Assembly: GCA_008501825.1 (NCBI GenBank)
Contig: QQUA01000013.1
Span: 744,001-808,000 of the forward strand
Length of the DNA: 64,000 bases
Reading direction: 5' to 3'
Origin: Planctomycetota bacterium
Lineage (GTDB): Bacteria > Planctomycetota > UBA1135
Shown here: in pieces, positions 8,782 through 17,452 of the stretch
How positions within the stretch are numbered: the stretch's first letter is position 1
How the letters are laid out: each line of letters begins with the position of its first letter
Program-made: the position numbers and the translations under genes
Notes under the pieces: generated by a model
What the model was told of the DNA's origin: nothing
Database searches by the model: none
The model's input: only the letters and a program-made list of their open reading frames with translations

Positions 8782-9462
8782 ATGGATTTCTCTTACCAAG
8801 CCATCCTTCTCGATTGTTTCGATACCCTGATCGATTGCCGCCTGGGGCAGAATCGGGTGCTGGAACAATTCCCCAGCCTGCGCAAACACGAAAACAAGAT
8901 CGACGAAATCCTGCAGCGCCGGGAAGAATTGGAATTGGAGATGCAAGCGGCCAGCTACCGGCGCCAAGAGGACATTTTGGGAGACTCACTGGCCCGGGCG
9001 GTTCAAGCCGTGATTCAAGTGGAATTGACTCCGGCCGAGCGTCGGGCTTTCGGCGCCAGCCAATTGGGTTGGCCGGCTTACACGGAAGTCAAGGAAGCTT
9101 TAGCGGAAATGGCCAAGAAAGCTCCTTTGGTTTTGCTGAGCAACGCCGATGCCCAAACCTTGCGACTTTGCGCCCATAAGCACTTCGGCAACCCGCCGTT
9201 TCAATTGTTCATTTCGGCGGAAGAATTACAAAGCTACAAACCGGCCGCCTTGCACTGGGGTGCGGCCTTGGGCGCTCTGAACCTGGAAGCCCAAGAATGC
9301 CTTTTTCTCAGCAGCCGCTTGGAAACCAGCCTTCAACCGGCTTCGGAATTAGGATTCGCGGTGGTTTATCTCAACCGGAAAAAGTCCAAAGTCCCGGACC
9401 AACCGGCACTACTCGCCGAAATCCGGGACTTGAACGCTTTCTTGAAACTCTGGAAGGAGTAA
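8782..9462 (+). CDS. HAD-superfamily protein, dehalogenase-like, with altered active site
   Basis: This 226-residue HAD protein has the nucleophile motif LLDCFDTLID. The second Asp of DxDxT is replaced, as in haloacid dehalogenases (DxYGT), and Gly is replaced by Asp. Motif II LLSNAD and the Lys motif LQSYKPAALHWG are intact. At motif IV, where dehalogenases have SSNxxD and phosphatases have GDxxxD, it reads LFLSSRLETS, so the usual acidic residue is missing or shifted. The substrate is unknown, and it may be a non-canonical or impaired enzyme. It follows the methyltransferase by six bases in the same transcription unit. Confidence 0.75.
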   Translation: MDFSYQAILLDCFDTLIDCRLGQNRVLEQFPSLRKHENKIDEILQRREELELEMQAASYRRQEDILGDSLARAVQAVIQVELTPAERRAFGASQLGWPAYTEVKEALAEMAKKAPLVLLSNADAQTLRLCAHKHFGNPPFQLFISAEELQSYKPAALHWGAALGALNLEAQECLFLSSRLETSLQPASELGFAVVYLNRKKSKVPDQPALLAEIRDLNAFLKLWKE

Positions 9463-9478
9463 TCCGGAGCGAAGTCGC

Positions 9479-12400
9479 TCAGGAATCCAGCAGTTGCAAG
9501 CCGACCTCGATGGCCTTTTCCAACTGCCGGTCTTTCCCGACCACGAAATCTCCCGGAAGGTTTTCCACCGGATAGTCCGGCGGGCAACCGTTCAATTCCA
9601 TGTTGGTCCGTTCGGGGTTGTTGACGTACCAACCGCGGAACGGCAAACGCACGAAGGAGCCATCCAACAAACCGGTTCCTCCGGTGGAAATCACCGCCCC
9701 AAAGGTCTTCTTGCCCACCACCGGACCGCGTCCGAGGGTTTTAATCGACCAGGAGAAGATTTCCGCGTTGGAATAGCTGTTTTCATTGCACAGCACCACC
9801 ACCGGTTTATCCCAGGTGGCGAAAATCCGCCGGCCTTGGGGATAGCCGGGACCGCCGCCGCGGGGAACGGTAATGGCATGGTCTTTCACCATGAGCATGG
9901 CCAACACCATGTCGGTGGTCCAACCGCCACCGTTTTCCCGCACGTCAATCAGCAACGCGTCCTTGTCATGGGCGGCCCGGAACAAATCCCGCTCAAATTC
10001 CAACAGGCTGGTGGTTCCCATGCCCAGGATGTGAATGTAGCCCAGGCGACTTTGGGAGGATGCCTCCACTTGCCGGCGAGCGTTTTTCACCGCTCGGTCG
10101 TACAAGCCCCGATTCATGCCATTCCACGACGTCGGCCTCAAAGTGACCCGGCGTTCTTCTCCCTCCGAGTTTCGCACCGTCAACTCCGTTTCCTGATTGA
10201 CGGTACCTAGCATCAGGCGATGCCAGTTATCTCCACTTTGGTAGGCCTCGCCGTTCACCGCCAGCACCACATCTCCGGCGGATAGCTGGCTGAGTTCGCG
10301 GTGAGCCGGTTGGTTTTCCAGGACCTCCTGGACCTTTCTTCCCGGACCGGAGTAACTTTCATCCCACAACACTCCCAGGAAGCCGGTGGAATGCCTATCG
10401 GTGACGGAGGCACTGGAAGTTCCCCCTCCGAAGTAGCCCATGTGACTGGCATTCATTTCTCCCAGCATCCAATTCATGAACAAGGAGAAATCTTCCGGAG
10501 TGGACGCCTGGGTGGCCAGAGGACGCCATTTCTCCAGGGATGCTTTCCAATCGTGGCCGTGGAATCCCGGATCGTAGAAATTGCGATCCAAAGCCCGCCA
10601 TCCCTGCTCTAAAACCGCAACTCGATGTTGCAACTGATCGCGGCGGAAACGAACCGAGAAGGGATAAGGTACGGCTTTCGAAGTGCGGCCGTAAATTTTC
10701 CCGCTCTTGGTGTAGAGAATTTCTTTTTCGTGCCGGGTCCAGGAACCGACCGGACTGGATTCAAGCTCCTTCGGCTTGCCATCGTGGACGTCCACGGAGA
10801 AGAAACCGCGTTGTCCGTTGGAACCCACGGTCAAGCGAGTTCCCACCGAAGCGTTGAAATACAGAGTCTTGCCGTCTTCTCCCCATCCAAGACAAGATTC
10901 ATTGCCTTCCGACTGGGTGATGCGACGCAAGCGGAGCGGCAATTCATCAAAGTCGATCCGAATCGGCTCCACCGCTTCCTTTTGTTCTTCTTCCTTCTTT
11001 TCCTTTTCGTCCCCATCCGAATCGGCTTGAGGAGCCGCTCCGGCAGGATCGGCTTTCGGCTCGGGGGTGGCGGGATCTACCGGCTTTGCCGGATCCGCAG
11101 CGGCCGGGGGTTCCGGTTCGGTTTTCCCGGATTTCGATTTCGGTTCTGCACCAGGTTCGGATTTGCCTTTGGCCGCCCCTTTCTTCTTGGCCTTTTTCGC
11201 CTTTTCCCGAGCTTCTTCCAATTCCAAACGCTCTAGTTCATTGATTTCGGCGTCCTCTTTGTGCAACAAGGCCATCCAGACGTCAGTTTCGTCCAGCATC
11301 CGACGCCGAGAAGTAAAGGCTAGATAACGGCCGTCAGGCGACCAGCGAGGGGAAGTGTCGTCATCGGGGTGACGGGTCAGGTTGAAAGGCTTCAAACCGG
11401 GACTGCCGGCTTCCACCCCTTCCCCGCAAGCCAATGCTAAAAAGACGTCGTAATTGAAATCATCGTTCACTTGCGAATAAGCCAACCAGCGGGAATCCGG
11501 CGACCAGGCGAATTCCGGTCCCTCGAAACCGTCGGTGATGACTCGGCGCACCTCCATGCTGCCGGGATCTCCGACCACCAAACGCCCCGGACCTTGAACC
11601 CAAGCCAAGGCTTTGCCATCGGGAGCCAACTGCAGATCCGCTTCGTCGAATTCAGTTTCGGTCACCCGCCCCATGACCAATCCGGAAAATTTGTACAGCG
11701 GCTCCTCTTCTCCGCTGGCTCGTACCCGATAAACCTCGGCGTTGCCGTCCCGTTCACTTAAAAACAACAAAGCTTTGCCGTCGTCCACCCAAATGGGCCC
11801 GTAATCCGGCGCCGGGTGTTCGGTAATGCGGCGAGCGCGATGGATCTTTTCATGCTTGCGCATGACGAACACATCTCCGCCACTGGAAAAGGCAATGGAT
11901 TCGCCGTCAGGAGAGACCGCCAAGTCGGAAGCCCCACTTTGCACGGTCACTTCCATTTCTCGGGGAGTGGCCGGATCCCATGAACCATAAACTCGCAAAG
12001 GACGAGCTTCTCCGGAACGGGTGTTGATCAATAGCAGCGAAGCCTCCAGCTCGGCCACTACCCAGCGGCCGTTCAAACTGATTTCGGCATAGCGAAGGGA
12101 ACGCCCGCCGGGATGGTAAACCAGTTGCGCTTGCCCGCCGCCACGAGGGATTTTCCACAAACCCAAATCCCGTCCTTCTTCGTTGCCAGCACAGGCGCGG
12201 TCGCTCAAGAAGTAGACCCAACCGGCATCCTGGCTCCACATCGGATCCAGATCGTTGCCGTCGAACTCGGTAAGGGCCCGATGCTCCTTGCGGACGAAGT
12301 CAAACAACCAAAGGGCACTGGAAGCGGGTCCCCGATAAGCCCGGCGACGGGGATCGCCATGACCCCGTTCATAACAAAGCCAACGGCCGTCGCCGGAAAG

Positions 12401-12895
12401 GGCCGGCCGCATCATGGCCCAATCGCCCAGCACCGTAGGCGTGCGGCCATCCCGATAAGCTACCCAAGCTCCCTGATCCCTCCGGGAATAGCGGCGATCG
12501 CGTTGGGCTCCCAAGAGCACCCGGTCATTGTCCAACCAACCGTGCAGGTTTTCGCTTTCCGAATGCCAGGTCAGGCGTTTGGGAAGGCCACCTTCCACCG
12601 AAATCACAAAGACGTCGCGATTGCCATGGCGGGCCGAAAGAAAGGCCAACCACTGGCCGTCCGGCGACCATTTGGGATCGGATTCGTAGGCCGGATGGGC
12701 GGTCAGCCGAACGGCTTTGCCGGTCGCCACCGGGGCGACCCAGAGGTCCCCCTGATGACTGAAGGCCACCCGGCTACCGTCTGGTGAAAGAGCCGGAGTC
12801 CTCGGGAGGGTCAACTCCACCGGACCTTGAGGCGCTGTTGTCGGCCCATTGACCGCCGCACAGAGGAGAAGGATTTCCAGGGAAGTCCATGCCAT
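9479..12895 (-). CDS. Tricorn-like S41 peptidase with WD40-like propellers
   Basis: This 1138-residue protein has the tricorn layout. An N-terminal PD40/TolB-like beta-propeller region shows repeated SPDGxxxAF/SPDGQWLAFLS blades. A long lysine/glutamate/proline-rich linker (about residues 575-665) follows. Then come the tricorn core domain with MNASHMGYFGGG (His of the catalytic set), a PDZ domain (LSAGDVVLAVNGEAY) and the S41 protease domain with ALLIDVRENGGG and the nucleophile region NENSYSNAEIF. The length is close to archaeal tricorn (about 1070). A weak N-terminal hydrophobic stretch (SLEILLLCAAV) suggests export. The charged linker is unusual for the core enzyme. It probably degrades peptides in the periplasm. 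Confidence 0.88.
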   Translation of the reverse strand: MAWTSLEILLLCAAVNGPTTAPQGPVELTLPRTPALSPDGSRVAFSHQGDLWVAPVATGKAVRLTAHPAYESDPKWSPDGQWLAFLSARHGNRDVFVISVEGGLPKRLTWHSESENLHGWLDNDRVLLGAQRDRRYSRRDQGAWVAYRDGRTPTVLGDWAMMRPALSGDGRWLCYERGHGDPRRRAYRGPASSALWLFDFVRKEHRALTEFDGNDLDPMWSQDAGWVYFLSDRACAGNEEGRDLGLWKIPRGGGQAQLVYHPGGRSLRYAEISLNGRWVVAELEASLLLINTRSGEARPLRVYGSWDPATPREMEVTVQSGASDLAVSPDGESIAFSSGGDVFVMRKHEKIHRARRITEHPAPDYGPIWVDDGKALLFLSERDGNAEVYRVRASGEEEPLYKFSGLVMGRVTETEFDEADLQLAPDGKALAWVQGPGRLVVGDPGSMEVRRVITDGFEGPEFAWSPDSRWLAYSQVNDDFNYDVFLALACGEGVEAGSPGLKPFNLTRHPDDDTSPRWSPDGRYLAFTSRRRMLDETDVWMALLHKEDAEINELERLELEEAREKAKKAKKKGAAKGKSEPGAEPKSKSGKTEPEPPAAADPAKPVDPATPEPKADPAGAAPQADSDGDEKEKKEEEQKEAVEPIRIDFDELPLRLRRITQSEGNESCLGWGEDGKTLYFNASVGTRLTVGSNGQRGFFSVDVHDGKPKELESSPVGSWTRHEKEILYTKSGKIYGRTSKAVPYPFSVRFRRDQLQHRVAVLEQGWRALDRNFYDPGFHGHDWKASLEKWRPLATQASTPEDFSLFMNWMLGEMNASHMGYFGGGTSSASVTDRHSTGFLGVLWDESYSGPGRKVQEVLENQPAHRELSQLSAGDVVLAVNGEAYQSGDNWHRLMLGTVNQETELTVRNSEGEERRVTLRPTSWNGMNRGLYDRAVKNARRQVEASSQSRLGYIHILGMGTTSLLEFERDLFRAAHDKDALLIDVRENGGGWTTDMVLAMLMVKDHAITVPRGGGPGYPQGRRIFATWDKPVVVLCNENSYSNAEIFSWSIKTLGRGPVVGKKTFGAVISTGGTGLLDGSFVRLPFRGWYVNNPERTNMELNGCPPDYPVENLPGDFVVGKDRQLEKAIEVGLQLLDS

Positions 12896-12966
12896 GGCAA
12901 GGCCAGAATAGCGGCCGCCTGCCGCGGCCCGGCCCCGGCTCCGGCCGAGTCCCGCCGGCTTTTGGC

Positions 12967-12986
12967 AAAAATAGAGCTAACGCTCT
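12967..12986 (-). terminator. Short rho-independent terminator
   Basis: On the minus strand AGAGC-GTTA-GCTCT is followed by ATTTTTG, directly after the stop of the gene ending at 13000. The stem is only five base pairs, so strength is moderate. Confidence 0.45.
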
Positions 12987-12999
12987 CGAACGGCCGGGT

Positions 13000-14487
13000 T
13001 CAGCGGACCTCGATCTCCAGCAACAAGCGTCCGGCTTTGCCGAACAATCCGCTCAAGTAACGCTCAACGGCGATTTGGCCGTCAATCGGGCGGTACAAGC
13101 CCTGAATGCTGAATTCCCGGATTTCGGGACGCTCCACCAACACTTGGATCGCCGGCATACCGGGACTTTCCCCTTCGTGGCCGCTGAAGGGAGCTTGCTC
13201 GTCGCTCAGGTTCAACTTCGCCGGCTGTCCCAAGGCCACCTGATGCAAATAAAGATCGACGGCGACCGCCGGATCCTGGCCTTCCTCGCCTTGGACCAAA
13301 CTGAATTGTCCGGCCACGCCTTGGAACAATTCCTGGATTTCCGGATCGGCGATGCGGGCGGTGCAAGCCACCTCTACGTCCCAATCGGTCAAAGCCAAGG
13401 CCAAGTCGCCATGGGCGAAACGCCAGGGTCGCCCTTGCATCATGGGCCCGTCCAGAAACAACAATTCCCGGCTGATGCCGTCCCCTTCAAAGCGCAAGCT
13501 GAGGCGGACTTGCCGAAACTGGCTGTTGGCGGCACTGGTTTTCAAAATGGCCTCGGCCAGGAGCTCCTCTTCCGCTGCGGGGAAAGCCAAATAACCGCCG
13601 TCGAAGGACCACAACATGCCCAAATTGGACCAATGGGCCAGCTTCTGGGTCCAGTCTTCCCTTTGACTCAACGCCGGGACCGCCACGTAGCGGGCACCCG
13701 GCCCGAGGTCCTGCACCGCCGGCGGATGCGCCCCTGCCGCAACACTGAGTTGCAGTCGGCGACCTCCGGGTAGAGCCCATTGGTGGTTCTCGCCAGGTTC
13801 CAGGAGAGTCCACCAACCCGACTCACGGGTCTCGACCGGCATCCGTTCCAAACCACCCAAGGCCGGATAACCGGTGGCGATGACCTCTTCCTCTCCAAGC
13901 CGGCTGTCCACCACCACGATTTCCGCCTGCCATCCTCGGCCCGGGACCGGCAACAACTCCAACACCAGGGAAGTGCCGCCATAGCGAAAGCCCATGATCG
14001 GATCGGCAATGGTGGCCTGCTGAGCAATTTCCGCGTTCAAATCCAGGACCCCGGCCCGGCGGTAGAGATCTCGAATGGCCACCGGCCGGCCGGGAAGCAA
14101 GCTCTCCGAACCCGCCAGCATCACCCCATCCGGACCTTCCAGTTGAAATCGAATCGGCACCGGCTCCAAGCCGGTTTGCCGCAACCAGGCCTCGGCCAAA
14201 TTCTCCGGCCAGCCGTTGGCCTCCAGCCCGACCGAACTGGCCATCATTTCCCGACCTGCCGGCGACAGAGGCTGGGTCCGTTCGGTCAACCAATGCGGCC
14301 GAACCGCCACCCAAAACTGTTCCGCCTCCCAATCCCAACCCTTTTCCTTCTCCAACTCCTGCTCATTGGCCATTTCCCGCCACTCCTCCAGCACTCGCTG
14401 GGACACCGGATGAGACGGAATCGGCAGCTTGTCAGGCAAGCTTTGCGGAGCCAGAAAGGCGGCGAAAAGAAAGGCGAGGTGGGCCAT
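13000..14487 (-). CDS. Exported protein of unknown function
   Basis: This 495-residue protein starts with a short hydrophobic signal (MAHLAFLFAAFLAPQS) and is otherwise soluble. It is rich in Glu, Pro and Trp, with many beta-strand-like stretches and no repeat or motif that I recognise. Visible features are FRYGGTSLVLELLPVPGRGW near residues 165-190 and a C-terminal strand-rich part ending LLLEIEVR. It sits between a tricorn-like protease and a small lipoprotein gene on the same strand. The terminator after it suggests that it ends a transcript separate from the protease. Confidence 0.65.
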   Translation of the reverse strand: MAHLAFLFAAFLAPQSLPDKLPIPSHPVSQRVLEEWREMANEQELEKEKGWDWEAEQFWVAVRPHWLTERTQPLSPAGREMMASSVGLEANGWPENLAEAWLRQTGLEPVPIRFQLEGPDGVMLAGSESLLPGRPVAIRDLYRRAGVLDLNAEIAQQATIADPIMGFRYGGTSLVLELLPVPGRGWQAEIVVVDSRLGEEEVIATGYPALGGLERMPVETRESGWWTLLEPGENHQWALPGGRRLQLSVAAGAHPPAVQDLGPGARYVAVPALSQREDWTQKLAHWSNLGMLWSFDGGYLAFPAAEEELLAEAILKTSAANSQFRQVRLSLRFEGDGISRELLFLDGPMMQGRPWRFAHGDLALALTDWDVEVACTARIADPEIQELFQGVAGQFSLVQGEEGQDPAVAVDLYLHQVALGQPAKLNLSDEQAPFSGHEGESPGMPAIQVLVERPEIREFSIQGLYRPIDGQIAVERYLSGLFGKAGRLLLEIEVR

Positions 14488-14549
14488 GGTGGATTTGGGT
14501 TCGGAGACTCGTTTGGCTAGCCTTAGTACACGGAAGGGGAACCGTAACC

Positions 14550-15071
14550 TCAGCCCTGATTGGAAACCAGATGCAGGCGAATCGTTTTGCTGCGAGCTCC
14601 ATCCAACAGGCGCCCTTCCAGGAATTCCAAGGTCGCCGGAGGAAAGGGGGCGTCAAAGCGCAAGCGCCGGGCTTCCAGACCTCGACCGAGGCGGAAGTCG
14701 AGCCCCAATCGGCCTCCGCTGAGCCGAGGTTGGCTTACCTCCCACTGGGAGCCCGGCCCCTGAGAAAACCGCCAGCGCCCTGGATCTTGGAGGTCGGGTT
14801 GGGCCAGAACCACCACTTTGGCGTCCTCCAACTCGGTGCTCCACAACAGGCGTTGCGGTTGCAGGTTCCGGTTGCCGGATCCTGGAGACACCGGAACGGC
14901 GGATTCGGCGCCCTCGCCGGCGACGGTTTGGGTCTGGCTCGGGCCACCGGCCGGCTCCCCATTGCAAGCCGGCAAAGCCGCCAGAAGCAGCCCGGCCAGG
15001 GCCAGGCTCCAGGATTTCCGATGGCAAGGGCGGCCCCGCCACACAGATTTGGTTTCCACCGACCAGGGCAT
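14550..15071 (-). CDS. Small lipoprotein of unknown function
   Basis: From the ATG at 15071 the product is 173 residues. It has a basic N-terminus, the hydrophobic stretch SLALAGLLLAALPAC and a lipobox LPAC, then a Gly/Pro/Ser-rich linker. The C-terminal domain is strand-rich with aligned Arg/Leu pairs (GGRLGLDFRLGRGLEARRL). The lipobox Cys near residue 36 supports an outer- or inner-membrane lipoprotein. An ATG 15 codons upstream (15116) is possible. Neither start has a good Shine-Dalgarno, and a GTG four codons downstream would also give a normal signal length. The last strand ends near the stop with IRLHLVSNQG. Confidence 0.6.
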   Translation of the reverse strand: MPWSVETKSVWRGRPCHRKSWSLALAGLLLAALPACNGEPAGGPSQTQTVAGEGAESAVPVSPGSGNRNLQPQRLLWSTELEDAKVVVLAQPDLQDPGRWRFSQGPGSQWEVSQPRLSGGRLGLDFRLGRGLEARRLRFDAPFPPATLEFLEGRLLDGARSKTIRLHLVSNQG

Positions 15072-15096
15072 GCCTAAACGATAACCCCGAATCCCC

Positions 15097-15318
15097 TCAA
15101 GAAAAATCCCCCCCATATGCCTTTACACCCTCGCGTAGTTGAACCGATGAGGTTAGCGACGACACCTCCGCTTGCAGCAAGAATGGCTGCCAAGACGGGG
15201 GGCTCTCCGCAAAGGCCGCCGGTTCCATCTTCTTGGCCGTACGTCCTTTCGGGCAAGCTCCTGCCAGATGCCGCATGGGCTCCTCGAGTTTGCGGACTTC
15301 CTGATTGAGGACGGCCAT
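15097..15318 (-). CDS. Candidate small protein antisense to the start of the GGDEF gene
   Basis: A 73-codon frame (MAVLNQEVRKLEEPMRHLAG...) starts with ATG at 15318, preceded by GAGG six bases upstream, and ends just before the lipoprotein gene. Third positions are GC-rich, as in neighbouring genes. Its ATG overlaps the ATG of the divergent GGDEF gene by two bases. It has no recognised homology and could be chance, since the GGDEF promoter must also lie in this interval. Confidence 0.2.
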   Translation of the reverse strand: MAVLNQEVRKLEEPMRHLAGACPKGRTAKKMEPAAFAESPPSWQPFLLQAEVSSLTSSVQLREGVKAYGGDFS

Positions 15319-16273
15319 GGAAATCCTCATCGCTGAAGACGACCGAATCTCCCGCCATACGCTTAAAAGAATCCTGGAAAAGTGGGGCCACCGGGTCACC
15401 GCCGCCGAAAACGGCCAACAAGCCTGGGATTTTTTTCTCACCCACCGTCCTCCTATGGTGATCACCGATTGGGAGATGCCGGAAATCAGCGGTCTGGATT
15501 TATGCTCTCGGATCAAGGATGAGGTCGGCAATTCCGGCGACACCTATCTGATCCTGCTGACCGCGAACGACAAGCCGAAGCACTTGGCCGAGGGCTTGTT
15601 CGCCGGCGCCGACGACTACGTCAAAAAGCCGTTCAACCAACAAGAATTGCAGGCCCGCATCCGATCCGGGGAGCGGATCATTCAGATGGCGGCGGCCCTG
15701 CGCAAGGCCAAGGAGGAAATGGAGCGCCAGGCGCTCACCGACTCCTTGACCTCCCTGCCAAATCGCCGGGCGATGTTGGAAACTTTGCGTAGCGAAGAAA
15801 GCCGGATGCTGCGGGAGCGCAGGCCAGTCGGCGTGGTCATGGTCGACGTCGACAATTTCAAAAACATCAACGACACCTTCGGTCATCAAACCGGGGACAA
15901 AGTATTGAAACTGGTCGCCGATTGTCTGGCCGGCACCATTCGCGGCGGCGACCACGTCGGCCGTTGGGGCGGAGAAGAATTCCTCACCATCTTGCCCGGC
16001 GCCGACCTCATTCAGTGTGCCGAGATCGCCGAGCGATGCCGGGCTTTTCTGGCCAACCAAAGGGTGCGCTCCGAAGACGGCCAAGTGTTTCACGTCACCG
16101 CCTCTTTCGGTGCCGCCGCCACCCAGGGTGCTGGACGGCTGGACATCATGACTTTGGTGCAACACGCCGACAAAGCCATGTACTGGTCGAAAGCCGCCGG
16201 TCGCAATCGGGTCAAAATCTTCGTCGAGCGACGTCAGGGTTCGTCCAAGAACAGCAGCCGGCAGAGTTCCTGA
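15317..16273 (+). CDS. Response regulator with GGDEF output (diguanylate cyclase)
   Basis: The N-terminal receiver domain (residues 1-120) has the acidic pair D8/D9, phospho-acceptor D51 (VITDWEMP), T82 and the KKPF lysine. A short helical linker leads to a GGDEF domain with active-site GGEEF and an intact inhibitory I-site, RGGD, exactly five residues before it. The protein should make cyclic di-GMP when phosphorylated and be feedback-inhibited by the product. I chose ATG 15317, preceded by GAGG with six-base spacing, over 15305. No histidine kinase is adjacent, so the partner is an orphan encoded elsewhere. Confidence 0.9.
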   Translation: MEILIAEDDRISRHTLKRILEKWGHRVTAAENGQQAWDFFLTHRPPMVITDWEMPEISGLDLCSRIKDEVGNSGDTYLILLTANDKPKHLAEGLFAGADDYVKKPFNQQELQARIRSGERIIQMAAALRKAKEEMERQALTDSLTSLPNRRAMLETLRSEESRMLRERRPVGVVMVDVDNFKNINDTFGHQTGDKVLKLVADCLAGTIRGGDHVGRWGGEEFLTILPGADLIQCAEIAERCRAFLANQRVRSEDGQVFHVTASFGAAATQGAGRLDIMTLVQHADKAMYWSKAAGRNRVKIFVERRQGSSKNSSRQSS

Positions 16274-16286
16274 CCGGAGTTCGGCC

Positions 16287-17348
16287 TCAGTCGCCGGCAG
16301 CGGTACCCAACCCTTGAGCCGGTTGCGAGGGGTACCAAGCAATGCCATCCGGTTCCTTGCCGGTGGTCAGGCTGCCGATGACTTCTTGGCTATCCAAATT
16401 CACGATCGCGACTTGATCCGCTCCGGCCAGGGCCACGTAGACCCGGGTTCCGGCGGAATTGGCGGTCATGCCGATCGGCACCGGGCTGGAGCCGAATTGA
16501 TTGCGGAACAGACGGCCCTCCCCTTGATCGGCGGCTTTGGCGGCGAAGGAAGTCCGGCCTAGATCAGCTCCGCTTTGGCCGTCGAAAAAGGCCAAGGCGC
16601 CGTCTTGGGGGCAGGTCACCAAGGCTTTGCCTCCGGTAAACAAAACTCGAATCGGAAAACCCTTGCATCCCAGGGTTTTGACCACTTCCCAACTTTCCAA
16701 ATCCACCACGCTGACGGTATCGGCTTGCCGATTGCTGACCCACACCTGGCGACCGTCGGGCCGCACGGCGATGCCTTCGGCGCCGGCGCCGGTGGCCATC
16801 GATTGCACCTCGGGCTGAAAGCCTGGACGGACCCGGCTCAGGCTGCCGGAACCAATGTTGGCGCTATAGGCCCAACCCTGGTTATCCAGGGCCACCATGT
16901 GAGTGGCCGCCTGCCCGGTGCGGAATCGATCCAACACCTCGCCAGCAGGGAAAGAAACTCGCCAGACTTCCTGACTGGCTTCGGCGGTAACCCAAAGGGA
17001 TTCGCCGTCGGGAGTAAAGACCAACCCATGCGGCCGGATGGGTTTGCCCAGATCCAAAGTGGCCACCACCTCCAAGCAGGGAAGGTCCAACACCGTCAAG
17101 CTGCTGCCGGCCTGCTGGCGCCCATAGTTGGCCACTACCGCCCGGCGGCCGTCCGGGCTCACGGCGACTTCATGCGGACCGTTTCCGGTGGGCAAAGTCA
17201 CCAGACGCTTGCCGGAAGCCAAATCGAAAATCATGGCGGTATTCGCGGCCTTGTTCAAAACCACCAAACGCCCGGGATCGGCTTCGACCTGGCCCGGATG
17301 AGGAGCCGGCAGGCACAAGGAAAGAGGCAACAACAAGGATGTCCACAC
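16287..17348 (-). CDS. YVTN-family beta-propeller protein, exported
   Basis: This 353-residue protein has a signal-like N-terminus (LLLPLSLCLPAPHPG) and about seven YVTN/lactonase-like blades. The recurrent pattern GPHEVAVSPDGRRAVVANYG, VFTPDGESLWVTAEASQ, VRPDGRQVWVSNRQADTVSV and SAGTRVYVALAGADQVAI marks the blades. Such proteins are extracytoplasmic propellers, sometimes surface-layer associated. No catalytic residues are obvious. It is convergent with the GGDEF gene (13 bases between stops) and divergent from the FG-GAP gene at 17453. Confidence 0.82.
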   Translation of the reverse strand: MWTSLLLPLSLCLPAPHPGQVEADPGRLVVLNKAANTAMIFDLASGKRLVTLPTGNGPHEVAVSPDGRRAVVANYGRQQAGSSLTVLDLPCLEVVATLDLGKPIRPHGLVFTPDGESLWVTAEASQEVWRVSFPAGEVLDRFRTGQAATHMVALDNQGWAYSANIGSGSLSRVRPGFQPEVQSMATGAGAEGIAVRPDGRQVWVSNRQADTVSVVDLESWEVVKTLGCKGFPIRVLFTGGKALVTCPQDGALAFFDGQSGADLGRTSFAAKAADQGEGRLFRNQFGSSPVPIGMTANSAGTRVYVALAGADQVAIVNLDSQEVIGSLTTGKEPDGIAWYPSQPAQGLGTAAGD

Positions 17349-17452
17349 GGGCGGTCTTCTCCTAATCTCCTAATGGCGGCGAGGCTGCGTCCGCTAAGGG
17401 AAGAGGCACCTTCGCCTGAAGGCACCTGCCACGCTACTGCTCAGCGCCCGCC

